A stretch of DNA of 64,000 nt, taken from the NCBI GenBank assembly GCA_945876035.1, contig CAMCMU010000010.1:52622-116621 (forward strand), read 5' to 3'. The translations under genes were made by a program, and so were the position numbers. The stretch comes from Schlesneria paludicola DSM 18645 (lineage in GTDB: Bacteria > Planctomycetota > Planctomycetia > Planctomycetales > Planctomycetaceae). Positions 18,850 to 28,865 of this stretch are shown here, one piece after another. Numbering within the stretch: position 1 is the first letter of the stretch; every line of letters starts with the position of its first letter. The notes under the pieces are model-generated. The model saw only the letters and a list, made by a program, of their open reading frames with translations, had not been told where the DNA came from and ran no database searches.

Positions 18850-19056
18850 GGACCACTGGCCGTATCCCCGTTTCGCTGCGCATCGATTGGCATTGGTGGT
18901 AACGGCTATTTGCGATAAATTGCGAGGGAGTGATCTTGAAGCCGTTGGACAAGGTCCCACGAATCCGCAAGGTGGGGACTCTGGGGATCAGTGATGCAGG
19001 ATGTCACACGGATGGGGAGATCCGCAACACGATTTTAACGGAGAGTAACGGAATCC

Positions 19057-19734
19057 ATGGAAGAAATCCAAACTTTGCCGCTGCCCGGTTGTCGGGAGCC
19101 CTTGAGCTCCTTCAGCCACTTGTTGGGTGCGGTTGTGTTCACCGTTTTGGCTGCCATTCTGGTGCGTCGTGGACGCGGGGACTGGGTCCGAATGACAAGC
19201 CTGGTGGTGATGGCGAGTTGCTCTGTCCTTCTCCTCAGTTTGAGTGGCATCTACCACCTGTTTTGGCCGGGTCCGATGCGCGCCATCATGGTCCGTGCCG
19301 ATGTTTCGGCAATTTTCCTGCTGATCGCCGGATGCATGACACCCATTCACGCAATTTTGTTTCAAGGAGTGTCGCGCTGGTTGCCGCTCGTCCTGATTTG
19401 GATGATTGCCGCGCTCGGAATCGTGTTGCGATTGATCTTCTATGAATGGGTCAACGGGTCGGTTGGTATCGCGATTTTTCTGCTTTACGGATGGGGTTGT
19501 GCCAGTACTGCGATTGTGCTCTGGCGTCGATTTGGATGGACCTTCATCCAGCCGGCTGTGATGGCGGGATTGGCATATACGCTGGGAGCAATTGTTCTGC
19601 TGAATCATGCCCCGACCCTCGTGGTCGGTGTGATTGGTCCACACGAATTATGGCACGTGGCCGTGTTGAGCGGCCTCGCCCTCCATTGGCGGTTCGTCTT
19701 TCAATTTGCCGCCGGTCTGAAGATAGTTCCATAA
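19057..19734 (+). CDS. Hemolysin III family (PAQR-like) membrane protein
   Basis: The 225-residue product has seven membrane segments and the family landmarks SFSHLLGAVVF in the first helix, SGIYHLFWPG with RADVSAIFLL in the middle, and PHELWHVAVLSGLALHW in the last helix. The Ser, His and Asp residues in these blocks form the metal site in PAQR/hemolysin III proteins. The role is uncertain: family members are linked to lipid or membrane homeostasis, and haemolysis was shown only in a few. An ATG with GGAG about 12 bases upstream is used. It converges with the PilO-like gene, about 65 bases away. Confidence 0.85.
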   Translation: MEEIQTLPLPGCREPLSSFSHLLGAVVFTVLAAILVRRGRGDWVRMTSLVVMASCSVLLLSLSGIYHLFWPGPMRAIMVRADVSAIFLLIAGCMTPIHAILFQGVSRWLPLVLIWMIAALGIVLRLIFYEWVNGSVGIAIFLLYGWGCASTAIVLWRRFGWTFIQPAVMAGLAYTLGAIVLLNHAPTLVVGVIGPHELWHVAVLSGLALHWRFVFQFAAGLKIVP

Positions 19735-19800
19735 CCAGCGTCGTTCATGGGCCTGCGGCGTTGTCCAGATTCCGCAGTGACGCACAAAAGTCGGCGCGGA

Positions 19801-21510
19801 TTACTCATCGTTTTCGACGGTGCTTTGCCGCAATGAGCGGCCGACTTCGAGTCGCCGTGTCGCATTTTTTGAGCGGAATACCAAATACTTGGCTGAGATT
19901 TTGAGGATTGTCCCCTGCACGTCCGCAACGGCGAATGTGTCTCCCTCATGCAGTTCCGTGCTCTTGCTTTTGGAGCGATTGTAGAACTGTGCGAGCCATT
20001 TCCCTTCCTTGGCAAATGTGGTTGTCAGCAGGGTGAGCGTCGCGGGATCCTCTTGGATCTCCAGTGTGAGTTCCAGAGTCGTAGATTGCGGTGGCATTCC
20101 GTCGTCGGTGACAGTGATCCCGACAACGGTGGGTCCGAGAGGCGTCGATTTGTCAGGATTCCACAGCAGTTCACCCGTGGCGGCATTGATGGACCAGCCG
20201 GCGGAAGGGTTGCCGCCGAGTTTCCAACTCAGTTTGTTCAACGCGGTCTCACGATCCGCAGCGGCCGGCGTGAACTGCCATTGTTGACCGAGAAAGACAG
20301 GTGGTGGCGTCAACTCGCTAAACATCGGTGGAGTGTTGGGGTCGTTCAGTGAAATCATCAACGATTCACTCAGCTTGCCACCAAGGGCATTCGGATGACG
20401 CACCTCAAAGGCGACCGAGTACTTGCCCGTCGGTTGTCCCGCTTCCGGTTTCCACGTCAACTTACCTGTCGCCGCATCGAGATGCATCCCCTTAAGCGGA
20501 GTTCCGAGAAGCACAAATTCGGGTCGGCCCTTGGTGGAATCATAGCCCATCGCCGCGATTGTGAATTCGAAAGGCTTGTTGCCACGGAGGTGGTTCTTTT
20601 CTCCAAGCGGACCGAATTTCAGCTGGTACTCGATCGGAGGTGCTGGTTTCAGAAAGATGTTTTGTGAGAGCAACTCGAGAAAATCTTCGTTGGTTCTTGA
20701 TGGGATCGAGGTGCTCCGTGGAGTCAGTTCAATGGTCGTTCCCTCCGGATGATCGCCTGCCGGCGTTCGGTCGATGCCACGTACCACTGTCCATGTCGAT
20801 TCCTCCGCCGCAATCACGGTCAGGTATTCGTTTTGGATTCGGATTCGAAATCCGAGTTGCTGCGGGAAGCCTTCCGAACGGTCGACCTTCAAAGTGGTTC
20901 CCTCAGCGGCCAGCTCTTCGGTCAGGTGCGTTTGGGGAAAGAGTGAGCGACGTTGTGGCGCGTCGAGTAACGCAAGTCCCTCCGCTTCCAGCGTGATCTG
21001 AAACAACGCCGTTCCCTCGGAATCTCGGCTCTGAATCCGCAATGACGTCACTCGATGGAGTAAATCGGTACTGTAGAAGCGATCGAGAAAGTTGCAGAGT
21101 TGTTCGAAACGGACACCGGCTTCAATTTTTACCATGACCGATATGTACACCGAGCCCTTGAGAGTCCGACGATCGGGGGAAACCTTCAGATCTTCAAAAC
21201 CGCAGCTCTGCGCCAGATCGGTGAGCCAGCCCAAATACAGCCGTTGGGCATTTAACGCATCCGGTCGCTGTTTTGACTTCACCAGATCCGGTGGGAGGCT
21301 TCGCGATCGCCATTCCTGATGTTGCTTTTTCGCGTGTGCCAGATGCAGCAGCAGATCTTCCTTTTGAGCGGTCAACGTTTTCCATTTGAGGAGCTCTGCT
21401 CGTTTGCTCTGAATCGGTCCAAACACGACCCTGCTGAGCCCAGTGCTGCCGAGCCAGATGACGATTGCTGTCACCAGTCCAACGATCAGGAATAGCTCGC
21501 GCCGTTGCAT
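19801..21510 (-). CDS. PilO/GspM-like membrane protein with cadherin-like domains
   Basis: The protein of about 569 residues starts with one membrane helix (ELFLIVGLVTAIVIWLGSTGL) and a coiled coil rich in Lys, Glu and Gln. A PilO-like ferredoxin-fold domain follows at about 70-200 (KIEAGVRFEQLCNFLDRFYS). Two Ig or cadherin-like repeats come later, recognisable by DAATGKLTWKPEAGQPTGKY and NAATGELLWNPDKSTPLGP. PilO/GspM proteins bridge the inner-membrane platform of type IV pili or type II secretion; the cadherin-like part would face the periplasm. A TTG start at 21564 overlapping the upstream stop is possible, but I prefer the ATG at 21510. It follows the PilM/PilN-like gene. Confidence 0.65.
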   Translation of the reverse strand: MQRRELFLIVGLVTAIVIWLGSTGLSRVVFGPIQSKRAELLKWKTLTAQKEDLLLHLAHAKKQHQEWRSRSLPPDLVKSKQRPDALNAQRLYLGWLTDLAQSCGFEDLKVSPDRRTLKGSVYISVMVKIEAGVRFEQLCNFLDRFYSTDLLHRVTSLRIQSRDSEGTALFQITLEAEGLALLDAPQRRSLFPQTHLTEELAAEGTTLKVDRSEGFPQQLGFRIRIQNEYLTVIAAEESTWTVVRGIDRTPAGDHPEGTTIELTPRSTSIPSRTNEDFLELLSQNIFLKPAPPIEYQLKFGPLGEKNHLRGNKPFEFTIAAMGYDSTKGRPEFVLLGTPLKGMHLDAATGKLTWKPEAGQPTGKYSVAFEVRHPNALGGKLSESLMISLNDPNTPPMFSELTPPPVFLGQQWQFTPAAADRETALNKLSWKLGGNPSAGWSINAATGELLWNPDKSTPLGPTVVGITVTDDGMPPQSTTLELTLEIQEDPATLTLLTTTFAKEGKWLAQFYNRSKSKSTELHEGDTFAVADVQGTILKISAKYLVFRSKNATRRLEVGRSLRQSTVENDE

Positions 21511-21560
21511 GAAAAAGTCACTCGTTTTTCCCGGCTGTGCGTTCCGCAAATGACTGGTTC

Positions 21561-23018
21561 TCAAGGATGCTTCGTTGATTGTGGTTGACTCGGCACGATT
21601 AGTTCCGCTTCCAATTGAAATCGATTGGGATAATCAGGATCACTGTTGGACTGTGTCAACTCGCGGGGTTTGATGTGGTAGGTTTTCGTGTCGGAAACGC
21701 GTTGTGCCAACTGCTCCCAGTCACTTCGATTTCGGGCGTTGCCGGCGGCATTCAATTTCGCACGCGCGTCTCCGATGATCGCCTCGAATTTGTAGTCGGA
21801 GACGTACAGTTGTTCGGTTCCCTGCATGAATTCATACAAGTCACCAATCTGGGTGAGTTGGTTTACGTCGCGCACGGACCAGTCTTCGATGATCTTGACC
21901 GATTCGAGAGATAACTTGCCTGCCGCGAGGATTCGGCTGTGTTCCTCATCTCGGCTTCTTTCTTTTTTGATGCCCGCGTCTAAGCTTGCGAGGCTCATCT
22001 GTAGAATCGCGGTTCCCAGTGCTGCGATCAAGAGCGCGGCGGCAGATCCGACCGCAATTTGCCATTTTCGCGGATCTCGTTGCGGCGTGGTCTGATGGGG
22101 ATGCAGCAAGTCAAACGCCGGTGTTTTGCCGTTGCAGTGACTCAACACAAGACCGAGCGGATGACCGAACTGCCAGAAATCGGGGTACTTTGAAATGTCG
22201 CCAATCAAACGCGAAGCGGCGTGGGGCTCGAGGCGTTCGACGGGGCAGTTCCACTGCCTGCGCAATGCTTCGTCAAGACCAGGCCACTCACGATCGTCAC
22301 CGAGTAACCAGATTCGGTCCAGTTTGCCGTGGTTCAACCACGGCTGTGCAGGAACGAGTATGCGTGACACATCGGCTGCGGCCTTTGCAGCAATCGGTTG
22401 CCCATCAGCATTGCGTTGAGGCCGCACCACGTGAGCCATCAGTGTTTGGTGATCTCCCATCAGCACCACTTCCAACCGGTTCTGTGTCCGATGGATCAGC
22501 AGGCCGCGGTGTCCCGCCGGCAGTTGCAGTGCGGCTTCTTCGAGGGCCACCAATTCTGTCAGCGCAAACGAACTGACGGTCAAGGAGATCAATTCGATGT
22601 TCGCCTCCGCGAGGGCGCTGCGCATGGCATCAACCAGTGGCCGCGGCGCACTGGCCAACAGCACCTCCTTCTGCAGAGAACCGATTCGACGGGGAAGTGG
22701 CAAATAGTCCAGCAGCAATTGATCGAGAGGAGTCGTCGAACGAGACGCGGCTTGAAACGAAACCAGCAGCGGTATTTCCTCCTCCGGAGCATCCGGCAAC
22801 TCCAGATTCCTCAAGATCAGATCTTCTCGAGGGAGCGAAACAATGGCCTGTTTTGCCGTGACACCGTATCGTCGCAAACCTTCCTTGAGCCAGCCGGGTT
22901 CTGATCTTTCCGGTACAGCCAACGTGAATCCCTGCGATCCGTAAAGGCCTGCTTCTGTTGAGGCACAGATCACTTGCAGTTGTTTTCGTTCCCAATGTAT
23001 CGCTAACAGTTCCGACAT
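21561..23018 (-). CDS. PilM/GspL-like actin-fold protein fused to a PilN-like part
   Basis: The 485-residue product has an actin-like PilM/GspL core to about residue 290, with VSLPREDLILRNLELPDAP, a segment repeated across PilM proteins. One membrane helix near residue 330 (WQIAVGSAAALLIAALGTAI) follows, then a coiled-coil and PilN-like periplasmic part. Such fusions act as the cytoplasmic ring and inner-membrane platform of pilus or secretion machines. A GAGG site 6 bases before the ATG at 23018 fixes the start. Its stop is next to the downstream PilO-like gene, so the pair is an operon. No pilin, ATPase or secretin gene is nearby. Confidence 0.7.
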   Translation of the reverse strand: MSELLAIHWERKQLQVICASTEAGLYGSQGFTLAVPERSEPGWLKEGLRRYGVTAKQAIVSLPREDLILRNLELPDAPEEEIPLLVSFQAASRSTTPLDQLLLDYLPLPRRIGSLQKEVLLASAPRPLVDAMRSALAEANIELISLTVSSFALTELVALEEAALQLPAGHRGLLIHRTQNRLEVVLMGDHQTLMAHVVRPQRNADGQPIAAKAAADVSRILVPAQPWLNHGKLDRIWLLGDDREWPGLDEALRRQWNCPVERLEPHAASRLIGDISKYPDFWQFGHPLGLVLSHCNGKTPAFDLLHPHQTTPQRDPRKWQIAVGSAAALLIAALGTAILQMSLASLDAGIKKERSRDEEHSRILAAGKLSLESVKIIEDWSVRDVNQLTQIGDLYEFMQGTEQLYVSDYKFEAIIGDARAKLNAAGNARNRSDWEQLAQRVSDTKTYHIKPRELTQSNSDPDYPNRFQLEAELIVPSQPQSTKHP

Positions 23019-23310
23019 TTGTTGCCTCGATTGAGTTCTCAACAAGCGATGTCTGCGAAATTCGATTCACAGTCAGAACAATAAAACAAACCGGCCAATA
23101 TGGAAATGCCGCGCAGCGATCGGCTCTTCTCGGCACGCCTCTGCAAGTCGAATTTTAGTGGGCATTCCGTGAAAGTCGTCTGTGTCCATCGCGATTCTCC
23201 GCCGACAGTGTAGTCTTTCATTGGCAAGATTGTTTGGCTGTGTTTGTCGTGCCGGAATCAAAATCTTGTCGCGAGATCGAGCGGCCGCATCTGTAAGGAC
23301 GCGATTTGTC

Positions 23311-24582
23311 ATGGCTTCGTTCAATTTAAATCTGCCGGTGCTGCAGAATTGGGATTGTCACAACTGTGGCGGCTGTTGCAAGCAGCACTTGATCGAGATC
23401 ACCGATGTCGAGCGTAATCGGATTGTCAATCAGGGCTGGACCGCTCTTGATGGGATTGTTCAGGGCAAGTCCGTCGTCGAAAAGATGGGCGGTTGGTTCC
23501 GTCGTCCCCGCTGGCGACTGGCCCACCAAGCAGATGGCGGATGTGTCTTCCTTGACGACCGCGGACTCTGCCGGATTCACGCCAAGTTTGGCGAAGCGGC
23601 CAAGCCATTGGCTTGCCGCATTTACCCCTTTGCCTTTCATCCGGAGGGTCAGACGGTGGCTGTCAGTCTGCGATTCAGTTGTCCTTCGGTTGTCAAAAAT
23701 CTTGGTCGGACGATGTTTCAGCAGCAGTCGGAAATTCGCCGATTGGCGACGTCGGTCGTCCCGCAGGAGTTGGAAAAAGGTCTGGCTCCTCAAATCAATC
23801 CTTCGGAACGACTTGGCTGGCAAGAATTTCGTTGGTTTGTTGCGGCACTCGGTGAAACCCTGTCGGATACGGCGGTGCCGCTCGTTGTCAGGCTCCGACG
23901 CGCCCTGCATTGGACGGAACTTGTCGGGCAGGCGAAGTTCCATAAATTGCAGGGTCATCGACTGCGAGAGTTTCTGGGACTCGTCCAAGAATCTGCTCAC
24001 GCCGACATTCCTGAGTTGCCAGAGCTTGACCAGGAACCGACCCCTTTGGGGCGGCTCTATTTTCGATTGCTCGTCGCCCAGTATTCGCGCAAGGACACAT
24101 CCGCGGATCTGACAACCGGCCTCCTCGGTCGCTGGAAGCTGTTGCAGGCAATCTGGAAGTTCTCGCGAGGCAAGGGGAATATTCCTCCATTGCAGGAGGC
24201 CTTCCGTTCTGTTCCGTTTGCTGCTCTGGAAATGCCCTATGGCCCGATCAACGGGGAGCAGGATGAGATTTTGACACGTTATTTGAGAGTCAAGGTGCAA
24301 GCGCTCCACTTTTGTGGTGCGGCTTACTACGACGTGCCATTTGTGGAAGGCTTCCAAAGTTTGGCGTTGGTTGTCCCCGTGACGCTCTGGATTGCGCGTT
24401 GGCTTGCCGCCGGGTCAGGCCGGAGTGGCTGGACGACAGAGGATATCATTAAGGCACTTTCGATTGCCGATCACCATCACGGGTATTCCCCGGCACTGGG
24501 GCAGTCTGCCGCGCGGCGCCGTGTCCAAATGCTGGCTGATTCCGGCGATCTGCCTCGATTAGTGTCATGGTATTTGAGATAG
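23311..24582 (+). CDS. YkgJ-family cysteine-cluster protein
   Basis: The 423-residue protein starts with an N-terminal cysteine cluster, NCGGCCKQH near residues 12-20. A second set of cysteines follows in CVFLDDRGLCRIHAKF and ACRIYPF near 70-110. This is the YkgJ/FliB pattern, thought to chelate zinc or iron. Some relatives are flagellin N-methylases or lysine methylases, but no SAM motif is obvious here. The remaining 300 residues are helical and unrecognised. The frame is open farther upstream (23182), but the ATG at 23311, with AAGGA about 14 bases before it, gives the usual N-terminus. Confidence 0.8.
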   Translation: MASFNLNLPVLQNWDCHNCGGCCKQHLIEITDVERNRIVNQGWTALDGIVQGKSVVEKMGGWFRRPRWRLAHQADGGCVFLDDRGLCRIHAKFGEAAKPLACRIYPFAFHPEGQTVAVSLRFSCPSVVKNLGRTMFQQQSEIRRLATSVVPQELEKGLAPQINPSERLGWQEFRWFVAALGETLSDTAVPLVVRLRRALHWTELVGQAKFHKLQGHRLREFLGLVQESAHADIPELPELDQEPTPLGRLYFRLLVAQYSRKDTSADLTTGLLGRWKLLQAIWKFSRGKGNIPPLQEAFRSVPFAALEMPYGPINGEQDEILTRYLRVKVQALHFCGAAYYDVPFVEGFQSLALVVPVTLWIARWLAAGSGRSGWTTEDIIKALSIADHHHGYSPALGQSAARRRVQMLADSGDLPRLVSWYLR

Positions 24583-24641
24583 CGACCGGCCGTTTTGCGC
24601 AGGAACGCTGGTCATGGCCGATGTCGTCTCGAGCCCAATTT

Positions 24642-25631
24642 TCAAAACACCGTTCCCACACGGCTGTCGTTGCCGAGCAGCACGCGGACTGGCGTGTCTG
24701 GTTTGCTGTACCTCGTTTTCAGATAGCCCAGAGCGATTGTCTGGCCGGTTGCCGTTGAAAGCGGGCTGACGGATGTGATGAGACCCGCATCGTCGTCGGT
24801 GTCGACGGCAAGGATTCGGATCCCCGGTGTCGGCTTTGCGCCGGTGTCGAATCGGAGGCGCCGGAGTTCACGATTGGTGTGGCCCATCGCGTCGAGTCTG
24901 GCAATCGGTTCCTGACCAAGATAGCAACCCTTGGTGAACGAGATACATTGCGCCGTCCGAGCCACCTCTTGCGCCAGATTCTCGTCCGTGATGTCGATTC
25001 CGTACTGAGGGAACCCGGCAGCGATGCGGAGCGATTCAAACAGTTCACTCGTTCCGCCAACGCAACCAACGGCGAGCAGACTACGTTTCACGGTTTCCAC
25101 ACCGGACCGTGGCACAGAGATCAGAAATTCCAGCGGGCCGAAGAGATCGATTCGACGGATGTCGAACGGCTGGCCGAAGGACTCGCGCGCGACATGGCCG
25201 CACGGTGGTAGCCCTTCGTCAAGCATCAGTAACTGCGCCGCGTCAGGACCGGTGACGAACAACGCGCCGCGGTCAGCGGAGTGATCGACGAACTGCACGT
25301 CCTCGCGTATGAGATAGCGATCGAGGTGCGAAATGATCGCCTTCCCCTGACCCGCCACCGTGTCGAGCCACAGCGATGTCGCGGTGGCGAACACGAAAAC
25401 GTGGCCGACGACTTTGCCCTTGATGTTCGTCAAGAACCCTTCGCAGCCCTGGCCGGGTGTCAAGCGTTTGATGTCGTTCGTACAGAAGCCGTGTAGAAAC
25501 TTGGCTCGATCCTCGCCCTTTAATTCGATCTGCGTCCGGTCGTTCAGGCCGAAGACTAACACGGCGTCGCGTGCTTGCGAGAAGTGATCGTGCGGTGAAA
25601 TCGTGGACCGTGGTTGTGTGTCGTGACTCAT
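24642..25631 (-). CDS. YgfZ-like folate-binding protein (Fe-S cluster maintenance)
   Basis: The 329-residue product is a GcvT-fold protein of the YgfZ/COG0354 family. It shows the N-terminal GEDRAKFLHGFCTNDI block and the signature KGCYLGQEPIARLDAMGH near residues 240-260, whose Cys is conserved in YgfZ. YgfZ proteins use tetrahydrofolate to support assembly or repair of iron-sulfur clusters in enzymes such as MiaB. The frame is open upstream to 25835, but the ATG at 25631 begins the conserved part. It converges with the YkgJ gene, with about 60 bases between stops. Confidence 0.85.
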   Translation of the reverse strand: MSHDTQPRSTISPHDHFSQARDAVLVFGLNDRTQIELKGEDRAKFLHGFCTNDIKRLTPGQGCEGFLTNIKGKVVGHVFVFATATSLWLDTVAGQGKAIISHLDRYLIREDVQFVDHSADRGALFVTGPDAAQLLMLDEGLPPCGHVARESFGQPFDIRRIDLFGPLEFLISVPRSGVETVKRSLLAVGCVGGTSELFESLRIAAGFPQYGIDITDENLAQEVARTAQCISFTKGCYLGQEPIARLDAMGHTNRELRRLRFDTGAKPTPGIRILAVDTDDDAGLITSVSPLSTATGQTIALGYLKTRYSKPDTPVRVLLGNDSRVGTVF

Positions 25632-26604
25632 GCAATGGCGTGCCTTGAGAGAGAGAGCGTCATCGGTCTGATGATTGTCGCTGACGGAGAGGCACCGAGC
25701 AACAGGGGGGAGCAGGTTTATGGCCTGCCCCACTGTGAAAACTGGAGTTGGCATCTTAGGTCGAAAATGTCGGAGCGATTGTTGCCGAATATCCGATGAT
25801 CGAGCATCGCGTGGCTGTTCAGAGATCTGTTCCATCCGCTGACCAGATCGTTCAGCCTGCCGTTATTGCGGTTGCCAACGTCGAGATCGGCTGCCTGTTA
25901 AGAACCGACCGCCTAGCAAACGGTCGCTGTCGTAAATCAAAGGCCTGAGGCGGACCATGCGATCCAGGCCCTATGGCTGCTTCCACTGGCCGCGGCGCAC
26001 GTTGCCGAGGATCGGTATCTGAGTCGCGTCAGTCCGCACCGTCTTGTCGGTCTTCGTCGCCATCCTGCGCGTCGAGGTTCGGCGGTGTCAGAGCCATTGC
26101 GATCAGCAATAACAGGCCAAACCAACAGCCAGAGAAAGTCGCGTGGATTCGTCCATGCAGGCACAACGACGGTTTCGGCAAGACGCGATCGCCATTCGAG
26201 GAGACAGCGGAAAGGCGAGTTGGACTTAAAATGACGTGTTGAGCGGGAGCGGCATTCTGTATTTGCTGGGCCAATCGCAGGCAATGCGCGCGTTCGGGTT
26301 ATCCGAAAAGCGAAAGCCGTCGACGCATCGACTGGGGCCCTGACAACGGACGTGAACGTGGGAGTCCGATAACAACGGCAGTTTCGTGACTGAGGCATCG
26401 CAAGATAACGCGATTCGAGCTCTGAAACGTGTCGCTTGAGCGACGACGCACCTTCAAAGAATACTGCGAGGACGGGCCTCTTGGCCCGTCCTCGGTTATT
26501 GGCATCGTCATTTCTGGTCCCTTTGTTTTCGTCTCGCTCTGCGGGACGAGAGCCTGAACTCCTGTCAGGTCTCTGTCGACGAATTCGAATCGCTTCCGGT
26601 CCCC
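25632..26604. other. Stretch without a recognisable gene
   Basis: This 973-base stretch has no supported gene. A minus-strand frame of 81 codons at 26029-26274 contains a membrane-like segment (CWFGLLLLIAMALTPPN) but no start context or family match. A 12-bp perfect hairpin lies at 26467-26494. The rest shows no clear structure. Confidence 0.4.
26467..26494 (-). terminator. Perfect 12-bp hairpin downstream of S41 protease gene
   Basis: CGAGGACGGGCC pairs with GGCCCGTCCTCG across a 4-base TCTT loop. It lies about 110 bases after the stop of the minus-strand S41 gene. There is no T-run after it, so it may be a terminator of the stem-only kind or merely stabilise the 3' end. Confidence 0.5.
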
Positions 26605-28458
26605 TTAGATCATGATTCGCAAGACTCGCGGCGCTTCGCCTGAGCGAACGGGCCTTCTCGCCATTTCTATGACCTTGGGGTCAATTGACAGTCGCAGGGC
26701 CTTTGCTAGCGCAGTGTCATCGTCGGAATCACTGCCAATCAGGGTGTGGACTTTCACGTCTGGCGTGACTCCTTCACCTGACATCTCACGACCCTCGGGG
26801 CTATAAAATTTGGCTGTCGTCAATCGCAAGCCAGCCGCTGCAGACTGCAATGGGAACAGCGTTTGGACGGTCCCTTTTCCATAGGATCTTTCGCCAACAA
26901 TAATCCCTCGGCCGTTCTCTTGAATTGCCGCCGCCAAAATTTCGCTAGCGCTAGCGCTGTTGCGGTCGATCAGCACCACCAGCGGCATGCGCCAGGTCTG
27001 CTCGTAGTGCGCCGCCTCCTTCGTGTTGTCGGACGTTGTTCGGCCCTTCGTGGAGACGATCGTGCCCGACGGCAGGAACAGATCCGAAATCGAAATGGCT
27101 GCGGTCAGCAGGCCGCCCGGATTGCCCCGCAGGTCGAGGATTAACGAGGCCATTCCCTGTCTGTGAAGCGACATCAATGCTTCCTCAAGTTCGCCCACAG
27201 AAGCGTCGCTGAATTGTTCCAGTTGGATATAACCCACCTTGTTCGTGTGATCCTCCATGCGGGCCGCCACACTGTGGATGGTGATCTGGCGACGAACCAG
27301 CGTCACTGCTCCGTGTCGTCCTTCTCGTAACAGAGTGAGTTTCAAGGGGGTTCCCGGCGGGCCAGGGATGTAGTCGATCGCTTGGCTGAGTTCGAGACCG
27401 CTCACCGATTGACGATCCACAGCGGTAATAATGTCCCCGCGTTTCAGAGAGACATCCGCCGCCGGGCCACCCGACAAGACCTTCGTCACTCTCATTCCCA
27501 AATCATGTGTTTCGACCTCGATGCCGATCCCCACGACGCTCTCTCGCATTCCCATACTTGGCCCCCCCGCTTTTTCCGGGGGAATCAGCATCGAAAACTG
27601 ATCCAGCGTGTCGAGTTCGGCATGAACGAATTCGAGTCCGACTGTTCCGGGTTGAACTCGGACGGCTTGGCCGAACAATTGTTGAGTTCGATGCAGAACG
27701 GAGACCGCATCTGGGAGGTCCTCGACGTCTAGGTCCTGCCTCATCTGAGCCAACGCGTCCTGCAATTGTTCCACGTCTCGTTCATCGGCCTGCAATCGAG
27801 TGGCCTGGTGAAAGGCCGCAGTGTCCAACGCCAGCATCAGATGATTCAACGCATTGTCGATTCGCTGAGAATAGGAGGTGGGTTGAATGTGACGAGCATC
27901 AATCAACTGCGCCACCTCGACAAACAGCGACTGAGCAGATTGTTTGGTCAGTTGATTCAGCAGTCGGATGGTCCGTGGGTCCCTGTAACGCCGTTCTATG
28001 TTATCGTGTACGGATCGGATCGGTGCCGGTTTCCGAACGGGTTCAACAAGAGTGCGGGGTTGCTGCGTTTGGGCATTGTCTAAGGGCGTTGCATGCGGAG
28101 CAGTCTGGTGCTCTGACGCAGGAACGTCTCCAGATAGGGCAGGCAGATTTTCCAGGTCCTCTCGTCGCGTTCGCATCTGTTGAGGCTCGTGATGAGAGCC
28201 CGGAATGCGAAACGAACGTTCGTCGAGAATCCGCTCGCGGATCAACCGTGTTTTGAACGAGGAAATGTTTTCTCGATCCTGTGGACCGTTTTGAACGGCC
28301 AAACGGTCACTCAGAAAACCAATTGGCGCAGCGCCGAATTCGGCACGTTCGCCAGTACGACAACCGCTCAACTCTTGAGCGTTTGCAACGGTGGTGGCAA
28401 TTACGAGAACAATTGCCAGCCGAAAAATATTTTCCAATGGTCGGTCAACATGAGACAT
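26605..28458 (-). CDS. S41 family C-terminal processing protease
   Basis: The 617-residue protein has a signal peptide (IFRLAIVLVIATTVANAQ), a low-complexity region to about 150, a helical part, a PDZ domain near 280-380 (GGPAADVSLKRGDIITAVD) and the S41 catalytic domain. The nucleophile Ser lies in NSASASEILAAA and the general-base Lys in RSYGKGTVQT. CtpA-type enzymes cleave C-terminal tails of periplasmic proteins. The ATG at 28458 has AAGGAA about 8 bases upstream. It lies about 110 bases after csrA on the same strand and may be co-transcribed. Confidence 0.9.
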   Translation of the reverse strand: MSHVDRPLENIFRLAIVLVIATTVANAQELSGCRTGERAEFGAAPIGFLSDRLAVQNGPQDRENISSFKTRLIRERILDERSFRIPGSHHEPQQMRTRREDLENLPALSGDVPASEHQTAPHATPLDNAQTQQPRTLVEPVRKPAPIRSVHDNIERRYRDPRTIRLLNQLTKQSAQSLFVEVAQLIDARHIQPTSYSQRIDNALNHLMLALDTAAFHQATRLQADERDVEQLQDALAQMRQDLDVEDLPDAVSVLHRTQQLFGQAVRVQPGTVGLEFVHAELDTLDQFSMLIPPEKAGGPSMGMRESVVGIGIEVETHDLGMRVTKVLSGGPAADVSLKRGDIITAVDRQSVSGLELSQAIDYIPGPPGTPLKLTLLREGRHGAVTLVRRQITIHSVAARMEDHTNKVGYIQLEQFSDASVGELEEALMSLHRQGMASLILDLRGNPGGLLTAAISISDLFLPSGTIVSTKGRTTSDNTKEAAHYEQTWRMPLVVLIDRNSASASEILAAAIQENGRGIIVGERSYGKGTVQTLFPLQSAAAGLRLTTAKFYSPEGREMSGEGVTPDVKVHTLIGSDSDDDTALAKALRLSIDPKVIEMARRPVRSGEAPRVLRIMI

Positions 28459-28571
28459 GATTCGGTTCCTTCCTGAGATTGCCGCGTCGAGCAACTCCGA
28501 CGCGAAGAGTCTCTGCCGGACATGATTTGCAGTTTCTGAAAATTGCCGGATGTGGGATGGTCAACCCTCGG

Positions 28572-28865
28572 TCAGTGCTGCATCACAAGGTCGAGGTCGT
28601 AAACGGAGTGCCTCTCAAGTCTCTCGTTCAGTTCTTGGTCAAAGTCCACTTCCTTAGGGATGTCTACTTCGTTGACCTCTGCCAGATGCGGATCAAGAGC
28701 GTCTGTCAAACTCGCGAATTCGCTGAGCTCACCACGCACGATCCGGACGGAGTCCGGAGCGTCGATGCCAATTTTCACACTTCCTCGCCCGGTACGAATG
28801 ACTCGGATCACAATGCTTTCGCCAATCTTGATGGATTCGTCTCGTTTACGCGTCAGGATCAACAT
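28572..28865 (-). CDS. csrA: Carbon storage regulator CsrA with long C-terminal tail
   Basis: The first 60 residues match CsrA closely: [18 protein letters not shown], then [18 protein letters not shown], including the Arg of the RNA-binding VxRxE motif. CsrA dimers bind GGA motifs in leaders of target mRNAs and block or stabilise them. The product is 97 residues, about 35 longer than the E. coli protein; the tail is acidic and ends in [15 protein letters not shown] lies 6 bases before the ATG. It is upstream of the S41 gene and downstream of an unrelated oxidoreductase. Confidence 0.92.
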   Translation of the reverse strand: MLILTRKRDESIKIGESIVIRVIRTGRGSVKIGIDAPDSVRIVRGELSEFASLTDALDPHLAEVNEVDIPKEVDFDQELNERLERHSVYDLDLVMQH

